Positions 57,567 through 64,000 of a stretch of DNA of 64,000 bases are shown here, in pieces (positions within the stretch are counted from its first letter, which is position 1; each line of letters begins with the position of its first letter). Origin of the DNA: Moniliella sp. 'wahieum' (lineage: Eukaryota; Basidiomycota; Moniliellomycetes; Moniliellales; Moniliellaceae); the NCBI GenBank assembly GCA_003971905.1, contig RSEE01000001.1, positions 992,001-1,056,000 on the forward strand. The letters are read 5' to 3'. The notes under the pieces were generated by a model, which was given only the letters and a program-made list of their open reading frames with translations, was not told the origin of the DNA and searched no databases. The position numbers and the translations under genes are program-made.

Positions 57567-58401
57567 CTAACTCCTGACGGCGACCGTCGTTACGCCCTCG
57601 GCCTTACGCTGGCGCCAAGTGTGCACGCCTTGATGAAACGCCTCGACGTCCACCCCCTTGGGCACATGAACAAAAGTAGGACCGAGATGAGTTTCGACTT
57701 CGCCGTTGCGCCGCTCGTCATCAAAGAAGATCATGTCCTCGTACGCCAAGCCTGACTGCTTTTGCAGCTCGCCAAAGTGTTTGATCTTGCTGCCAGGGTA
57801 GATCTCAATGAAGTCGAACAAGGCTGGAAGCGACGGTCAGTATGGAGCTGTGATAAGGATGGGATGGTAGAAAGGGGAAAGCAAAAAACGCACTGATAGC
57901 TTGGATCAGCTTGGTCTTCCCATTTGCGTGCGTGTCTTGCAACAGCATCGCCTCCAACGCCATCTTTGCCGACGGCGGAGCCAGCGTGCGCGAGGCAGCG
58001 GCAATCTTGACGCCCTGCTTCTTGAGCCAGATAAGAATGGTCGGCACATGGGGGAAGAAGGAGATGGGATACCCGTAGGGATCTTTGACCAAATTGATCG
58101 GGTTGCCGTCGGGGCGGAGGATAGGGCGACTGACGTGCGTGTCCATAAATAACGGCCAGAGACTAAAGTCGAGGTCAAACACTGCCATCTTGGGCAAGTC
58201 CCCCGAGCGCGCCAATGCGTTTAGGGTCTTGCGTACTCGCACCTCTTCTTGGGCCGGACTCAAGTCGCGCGGCTTGCGCGGTTTGGCGCCCGCCATATTC
58301 ACATAGGCCAGCATCGTCGACCCCCCCACAAAGCAGGCAAGAAGGAAGGAGGTGATCAGATCCATGGACTGCGGCGGCTGCGACATTGTGGAAAAGGGCA
58401 T
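57567..58401 (-). CDS. MDP1-type HAD phosphatase with N-terminal membrane anchor
   Basis: This is a magnesium-dependent phosphatase-1 family (acid phosphatase, HAD fold) protein; related enzymes act on protein tyrosine phosphate or on glycated sugars. The start MPFSTMSQPPQSMD precedes one hydrophobic segment (LITSFLLACFVGGSTMLAY). The catalytic motif is MAVFDLDFSLWPLFMDTHV, with the DxDxxxWP pattern of the family. PHVPTILIWLKKQGVKIAAASRT provides the motif II Ser (AAASRT), and IEIYPGSKIKHFGEL and DMIFFDDERRN provide the Lys and the acidic motif. An intron (57834-57893, GTGCGT...TTCCAG) joins LIQAI to TLFDFIEI. The gene is intact. MDP1 enzymes are usually soluble, so the anchor is unusual. The alternative start MSQPPQSMD would keep it. 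Confidence 0.9.
57834..57893 (-). other. Intron of the MDP1-type gene
   Basis: GTGCGT...GCTTCCAG, 60 bases. It restores ITLFDFIEIYPG across the junction. Confidence 0.9.
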
Positions 58402-59462
58402 GGTTGTGGTTGATCGGTGGAGCGGAGAAGTGTGGGTGTGGGTGTGTTTGGGGAGGGAAAACGGACGGGCGACAGCTGGGCAAGCGGAGGGGAGGCTCTA
58501 GAGAGGCCACACAACCAACACAATAAATGAAGAGGAGAAAAGTCAGTGGGTGTGCTTGGAGGGGGGACATCAAACAGGCTGTTCTGTGTGAAATAGTACG
58601 TAACTGGAAGGAAGATTGGTGAGGATGGAGGCCGAAAGTGAAAGGCGGAGGCGGTGGTGCGGACAAAGTAAAAGGCCAAAAGAAGGAAGAGCGTGTGCTT
58701 TAAATACTGTGTGTTGGTCTGTGTGTGCCCTCTGGCTCTCCACACAACCCACCCTCATACGCCCTTACTGAGGTCTCGTCCAAGGCGGATTTCTTCCGGA
58801 CAGAGGACGTTTCAAAAAACTTGTGTGGCCCAAAGGCCGCTCTAACCTTGAAAGCGGTAGAGCCCAAGTGTGTGTGGCGTAGGAAGACAACGCCCACGAC
58901 AGTATTATATGTGCCCTTAGCCCCGCCTGCCCGCTATCCCCGCTGTGGGCGGTGTCGGGCTCCGCCCCCCCTGCGCACCACCCCTCAGACCTAGGCCCTA
59001 GGCCTCAATAATGGGCCTCGTTCAATATCCACCCCGGCCACCCCTCTCCAACGCAAGGCAAAACGGTCTATACGCCGCATCGCAAAACACACTGTGCCCA
59101 CCACTCCCGGATGCGACGGACGAAGAAGAAACCTTATCTCGCCGCTTTTCACCGTTACCGGCGCGTCCCGATTACCGTCAAAGTTTTTTGCCGTCGCCGC
59201 CAGCACCCTCGCGGCTGACTACTGTCTGCGCCCAGCGACCCCTATCGCCCAAATTGCATGCTATATACGTACCGTTACTTCCACCGCACGACAGAAGCTC
59301 GATCCTCCATCCACCATCCCTCTCCCTACCACCAGCGCCACTCTCCATGGAGAGAAGTGTAGGCACGTGGGCAAAAAACACGCGCACACCACTCTCTCAA
59401 TCGCAATGCACGTTGGTCCCACCCCCTGCTAGATACCCATTGAGCTCAAATCGCGCCCAAGC

Positions 59463-59513
59463 AGCTTGGCAGCGTAAGCGGAGTTACCGGTTATGCGGTT
59501 ACGCTTTGCCAAG
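59463..59513. repeat. Hairpin-forming inverted repeat
   Basis: Left arm GCTTGGCAGCGTAA (59463-59476) pairs with TTACGCTTTGCCAAGC (59498-59513) apart from a 2-base bulge. The loop is 21 bases. Confidence 0.8.
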
Positions 59514-60931
59514 CAGGGAGGGCGCTGGCGCGGACCCGCGCGGACCCTCCGCGGTATGACGAATACCAATGTAGAGGAGGTCCTGCGTCACACTTTGGCA
59601 GCGAGACACAACAGCAAGCTCACGGTCGAACTCTCTTGAGAAGGCCAGGGAGATTAGCTTCTTGTCCAACGGGTGCAGTACAGGCCAAGCATACTAATAG
59701 TCGCTGCAGTACCCATAATTGGGTTCATTGCTTATTTGGCAGGGGGGGGGAGGGACAATTGAGCTGAAGAAAATGCGGCTTGATAGGAATGCGGGTGGCT
59801 AGGCGGCCACCATGGCTCCCGATGCGTATGAGGGGTTTATCCCGTAGAGAAGAGCGAGGATATCGCTCGGGGAACAGGTACTGGAGGGGGTGAGATAACA
59901 TAATACGTGGGAATCAGACCCTTCGTGGGAGCGATCGAGGAGTATCGATGACGAAACGTTGGAGAGCGTTGGTAGGGATACACCTGTGAAACCGATCATG
60001 CTGGTTAAGGATACTGGCTTTGAGGATGAAATGATGATGGGCCAGCGGCGTAGCATTGCATGAAACGTGCTGGAGATGAAAGCCGATGCGGGTGGAACTA
60101 AGACATCTATATTATTGAGGTTTTGCAGCAGCATCTTTCAGCCCGTCATGCGCGTCATGCCATCATGGGGTTGCGTACTGTGTTGGGAGTGGCCGAAAAG
60201 GGGTGGATTGCACGTTGCTGAAGGAGGAGTGGAATGGAGGATGTGGTTCTGAGGAGAGGTACAGGAGGCCATGAGAAGGGTAGGGTCTTATATAACCGAG
60301 GGTACCGCGGAGCTGAGCGTCCGGGCGGATAAGAGGGGTGATGCCTATCACGTGAATGGGCGCGAGCGGCTGGACAGGGGGATAGTAGGAACTTTGCGCT
60401 CGAAGCCACGATTTTTCCCCAACTACGTGAGTTGTCTCTTGTAGGAAGGGAGCCCAGCGAGCGCGGCCCAGTCAATCTGGCCAATATTATCCTTGCTAGT
60501 GTGACGTCTTGAATTCAAGTCCGTCATCCACCTCTGTTGTGGCAACGCCGAGACGAACCGGGTGGACCTCCTTTTGATCCTAACCTTGACGAAATTCTCA
60601 TTTGCGCCATTCGGCTGGGTCGAGCATGCCAACAAGGAGGAGAAACGTATCCTGTATGTCTTCATCAACCTCACACACAGCACAGCACAGCTCAGCCCTC
60701 CTGGTTATAGTCTTTCCCTTTGGGAGGGTCCAAGGAGAGGACTCCCATCGCTTCACGGCCAACAGAACCTACCCAGCAAGAGTTATCGGTTAGCAACCTC
60801 CATCTATTCATTGGAGTCAGGCAAGGCAGGGCGTACTTTGCCACACGCCTTGTTGAGTAGTAGGATAGCCCCACATACAGGCACCTGTTTTTTTGGTACT
60901 TTTGATAAAGTCGTCAAACGAGGTGCTAAGC

Positions 60932-61297
60932 TCACCGTGGTTGACCGAAAGGTACTGCTGGGCTACCGGGGAAGGGGAATTGCGACTCTGGTGGCCTGAA
61001 GCAAGTGGATTGAAAATGTGTGCGCGTCCAAAAGTTGGGGTTGCACATTCGGACAAAATCCTGAAAAAACCGAGTGGCTAGACAGAGAGAAATCAATGTG
61101 ATTCCTGAGATCATACCGCAGCAAAGCAAGATTAGAAGGGACACACGCTGCTGACACATAGAGTAGATGTGCTCCATGTTGGTCACAGCTGGGTCGCAGG
61201 CGGAGGTTGATGACGGATCGGGCAAGGAGGGTTTTATCCATGAGATCTCACTGAACGTCATGTGGACGAACGGAACAGCCCCCTTGGCCAGCAACAC
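60932..61297 (-). CDS. Possible unknown membrane-protein exon
   Basis: I do not recognise this. The open stretch contains GAVPFVHMTFSEISWIKP, a run of polar residues, and one hydrophobic segment (VSLLILLCCGMISGITLISL) followed by RFFQDFVRMCNP. A possible acceptor (TTCCCACAG near 61299) precedes it, so it may be an internal exon. No family is suggested. Confidence 0.2.
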   Translation of the reverse strand: MLLAKGAVPFVHMTFSEISWIKPSLPDPSSTSACDPAVTNMEHIYSMCQQRVSLLILLCCGMISGITLISLCLATRFFQDFVRMCNPNFWTRTHFQSTCFRPPESQFPFPGSPAVPFGQPR

Positions 61298-61933
61298 ATG
61301 CCTGTGGGAAGATCGACAAGGGCAACAGTAGTCATGCCGACAGTCGAGATGGTTGGCAGGTCATGACGAAAGGGCCGGAATGTGTGGCGCACATCGCCGA
61401 CGATCAACAGACGGTGGGCATGGGCACCCCTGCTGTTGTGCGTGGAAGGGCATTCTCCGACGAGCAGTCTACAGGAGAGGTTCCAGTCGATAAGTCACAC
61501 AAAGAGCGGGAACGAGGTTACGAGTGAGGTGAAGAGCAGAGCGGTGGAGGAAGATAGGACACCAACTGCAGAGAAGGAGGACAGCAAAGGCGGCGCGAGC
61601 TGCGGCATGAGCTGGCCTAGTGTCCCTGAGCCATGGCACCAGCCAAGACAAGCTATCACCTCTACATCACACCATCCATCCCAGGAATTACCCGTCACGT
61701 GATGGCTCACCGTGGCCCAAGCATCTCCACCTACCACCACAGCTTGCCTCTCGCTGTGCGGCATGACGTCATGCGCCTGGCCTCGGGCGATCTATAAGAT
61801 CGATGCCGATCATCCATCATCGGGGACATCATACATCGCCTATCGTCTGGGCCTGGGCAGCTTGGGTCTGCCGAGTTGCATCGTTGCTCGTAGGGGTTCT
61901 GCTCTTGCCGCGGCACCACCACTGCCTCTCACC

Positions 61934-64000
61934 ATGCTGGCATCGACCGCGTTCGCGCGGACGGTGCGGTCACGGGGTGTTTGGCCTGTGCCGCATCCCT
62001 CGCATTATGCCCGCCCTGTCTCCTCCTTCCCCGCCCTGCGTAGACAGCAGTACGCAACCAACACCGCCCCCCTCGACCCGTCCAAGGCCGAGCAAATCCG
62101 TCACGCCATTGGACAAGAGGAGCCCAAGCCCGAGGTTGATCATTCCTACCGTGCTGTCACCCAGCCCGACACAGCCACCATTCTCGCTCAACCGGGCATG
62201 CAGCAGGGCACATTTTACCTTGACTCGATCTTCTCCATTGCCATCGGAGCCTGGGACTTGCGCCGGGGCATGACCAAGCTGGAAGCGCCCAACCTGTTGG
62301 AGAAGGTCCAGTCTGCCTTACCTAACAGCAAGGAGATTGGGTACGATTTCCAGTTGCTTAGCGTTAGGGCTCGTCCTCGAGATGGGGGAGCGTTCCTCTA
62401 CTTTGCGTATCGGCCTGCTCAGGATGCGCCTACGCTTGCCGAACAACAAGGGGATTCGCTCGCGTCCATTCAACAGAAACTGGACCAGGCTTTTTCCACC
62501 TCATCGGAAGCCACTCGATTCACCTCCTTTACCCCGGCCTCGCGAGTACACATCGTTAAGGGAACGCCTTGGATCGAAGACATGGACCAATGGCCCTCCA
62601 GTCGGCTCAATGTCAAGCTTTCCTCCGAAGCAGGTGAGCAGGCGGTCTGGGAAGCGCTCCGGCCATACGGCAGGATCCGCACCATCCAAGCCATTACCCC
62701 AGGCACCCAATATATGGTTGTCTTTTCCCGTCTTCGGCGGCGGCCGCAGCCAAAAATTCGGCGCACCTTATGCGCCTTCCCGCACTCCCTGGCGCCGAGG
62801 TTGGCACCCTTGGCCCAACCATCCGCCTAAACTACGAGCAGCGGTCTCGCTCCACCGAGTTTGCCCAGTGGGCCAGCTCCCACCCCAAGGTGATGATGCC
62901 CATTATCTTTGCCCTGCTTGGCATTGTATCTGTCACGCTGCTCGACCCGCTGCGGGCCTGGATGGTGGAGTGGAGCAGCACATCCGGGACGTATTTGACC
63001 CAAACGCATATCAGCTTTGGCGTTGGGTCAAGCAAACAGGGGAGCGGCTGCGACTTGAAAGCGATGCACTGCTTGGTATGTCTTCGGATGACGACTCCTC
63101 GGCTGATGCGCAATTGTGGCGCGACCGGAGTGCAGGTACGCGTACCTTGGTCCGCTTGCTGCAACAGGCGCCTACCACGTTCATCACTCTCACCGGCCCT
63201 CGCGGGAGTGGGAAAAACGAACTGTTGTCACAAGCGTTGAGGGAAAATCACCTGGTCCTCGAGCTGGATGCAGCAGTGGTGGCCAAAGCGGGGCGAAAAG
63301 GCGACGTGGCGCAACTGGCGGCACTGGCCCAACAAACCGGCTATTGGCCTTCCCTTTCTTGGCTCAATCGGTTTGCAGGGATTGCCGATATGGCAGCAGC
63401 AGGGCTAATCGGATCCAAGCCGGGCTTCGCTACCCCGTCCGACCAACAGCTCAAGCAGCTCCTGACCACGGTCACCCAGGCTCTTATGACCATCAATCTC
63501 CAGGAGGCCAAGGCCGCTGAACAGCGGGAGAAGAAGGCAGCGATGCAGCGGGCCAAGGCGCAAAAGTCTCCGCCGCCTCCTCCGAAACATACCGACACGG
63601 CACCAGAGGAAGAGGGTGTGGCGTCCTCGGTTGAGGAAACGGTGGAAGGAGCGTGGAGCAAGCTGACTAGCTTCCTTCCATCCTTTTCCACCCCGGAAAA
63701 GGAGCAAGCCCCTACCTCATCTCCCGATCAGGCGGCCACTAAAGCAGCTGAGGTGGGCGAAGCTACCCTCACCACCTCCAAGGGGGATACGGTCGAGCTC
63801 GAGCACGCCGAAGAACCTCCATCGGCTACTACCTCCGTCGAAGCACGACGCTACCCTGCCGTGGTGATTCGTAACTTCCACCTCTCGGGGGTCAAGGACG
63901 AGGTGCTCTACACTGCTCTGGCCGAGTGGGGCGGCGAACTGATCCAGTCCCAGATTGCCAATGTGGTGTTTGTGAGTGACGACCCAGCTGGGATGAGCAA
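61934..64000 (+). CDS. YME2: Mitochondrial inner-membrane protein Yme2/RNA12, partial
   Basis: Yme2 (RNA12) is an inner-membrane protein with a matrix RRM-like part and an intermembrane-space AAA-like part, involved in mtDNA nucleoid structure and mtDNA escape. The start MLASTAFARTVRSRGVWPVP opens a basic presequence. GTFYLDSIFSIAIGAWDLRRG, RARPRDGGAFLYFAYR, VHIVKGTPWIEDMDQWPSSRL and EALRPYGRIRTIQAI follow, then IRLNYEQRSRSTEFAQWASSHP and one membrane segment (VMMPIIFALLGIVSVTLLDP). After it come VFDPNAYQLWRWVKQTGERL, RTLVRLLQQAPTTFITLTGP and the P-loop GPRGSGKN (with Asn where most have Ser/Thr), then LVLELDAAVVAKA and YPAVVIRNFHLSG. The CCC run at 62727 lacks one base (FSSSAAAAAKNSAHL), and further breaks lie near 62970 and 63150. 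The gene runs off the window. Confidence 0.93.

Larger units (their letters stand above)
58402..61933. other. 3.5 kb region without a recognised gene
   Basis: The first 500 bases are the MDP1 upstream region. A hairpin lies at 59463-59513. Minus-strand open patches at 60134-59799 (DVLVPPASAFISSTFHAMLR; SHVLCYLTPSSTCSPSD) and 61297-60932 (MTFSEISWIKPSLPDPSSTS; ITLISLCLATRFFQDFV) look partly protein-like and may be exons of unknown genes. No domain, RNA gene or transposon was recognised. The last 300 bases are the YME2 promoter. Confidence 0.35.

Overview
This window looks like nuclear DNA of a fungus, most likely a basidiomycete and perhaps Ustilaginomycotina (the placement is inference). Genes sit on both strands, GC content is fairly high, and introns are short (about 56-190 bp, mostly 58-85 bp) with GTATGT, GTAAGT or GTGAGT donors and CAG/TAG acceptors. 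The gene set includes VTC1, VID27, a Bsd2/Ndfip-type protein, YME2, eIF3d, a CSL factor and a TEA/ATTS factor. That set fits fungi outside the budding yeasts, since CSL and eIF3d are missing from Saccharomyces cerevisiae.

Layout. 0-12 kb: an unidentified Ser/Pro-rich protein (-), a mitochondrial YebC/TACO1 translational activator (+), a mucin-like single-pass membrane protein (-) and a very long RING-H2 protein (+). 12-20 kb: VTC1 (-), a 2.8 kb gene-poor stretch with a strong palindrome, cytochrome b5 (+), an RBM42-type RNA-binding protein (-) and eIF3d (+). 20-30 kb: a secreted, probably GPI-anchored alpha/beta hydrolase (-), mitochondrial uS15 (+), an ER-type cyclophilin (-), then VID27 (-) and proteasome ATPase RPT1 (+) diverging from one short promoter. 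30-41 kb: a CSL (CBF1/Su(H)/Lag-1) transcription factor (-), a glycerophosphodiester phosphodiesterase (-) and enolase (-). 41-48 kb: a decayed Ty1/Copia fragment, a PI-specific phospholipase C (+) and ribosomal protein eS7 (+). 48-64 kb: a TEA-domain transcription factor (-), an unidentified protein (-), a Bsd2/Ndfip-like Rsp5 adaptor (+), a membrane-anchored MDP1-type HAD phosphatase (-), a 3.5 kb unexplained stretch, and YME2/RNA12 (+), cut by the window end.

The most important practical observation concerns frame breaks. Almost every conserved gene is broken by one or more 1-2 base frame breaks, and where family conservation fixes the position, the break usually lies in a homopolymer run that is one base too short. 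Examples are YebC, VTC1, RBM42, eIF3d, RPT1, eS7, YME2 and the RING protein. Essential single-copy genes are affected, so this is best read as uncorrected sequencing or assembly error rather than mass pseudogenisation. Coordinates below span the whole inferred gene across such breaks.

The genes do not form one pathway. Loose themes are ubiquitin and protein turnover (RING-H2, RPT1, VID27, Bsd2-like), mitochondrial translation and inner membrane (YebC/TACO1, uS15m, YME2), phosphate and phospholipid metabolism (VTC1, GDPD, PI-PLC) and development-type transcription factors (CSL, TEA). The intergenic DNA reuses a small set of words (TTGAACGTT, CATGCATC, GTACTGAG, GTGAC/GGTCAC). Their recurrence is the main non-coding signal I could not explain.
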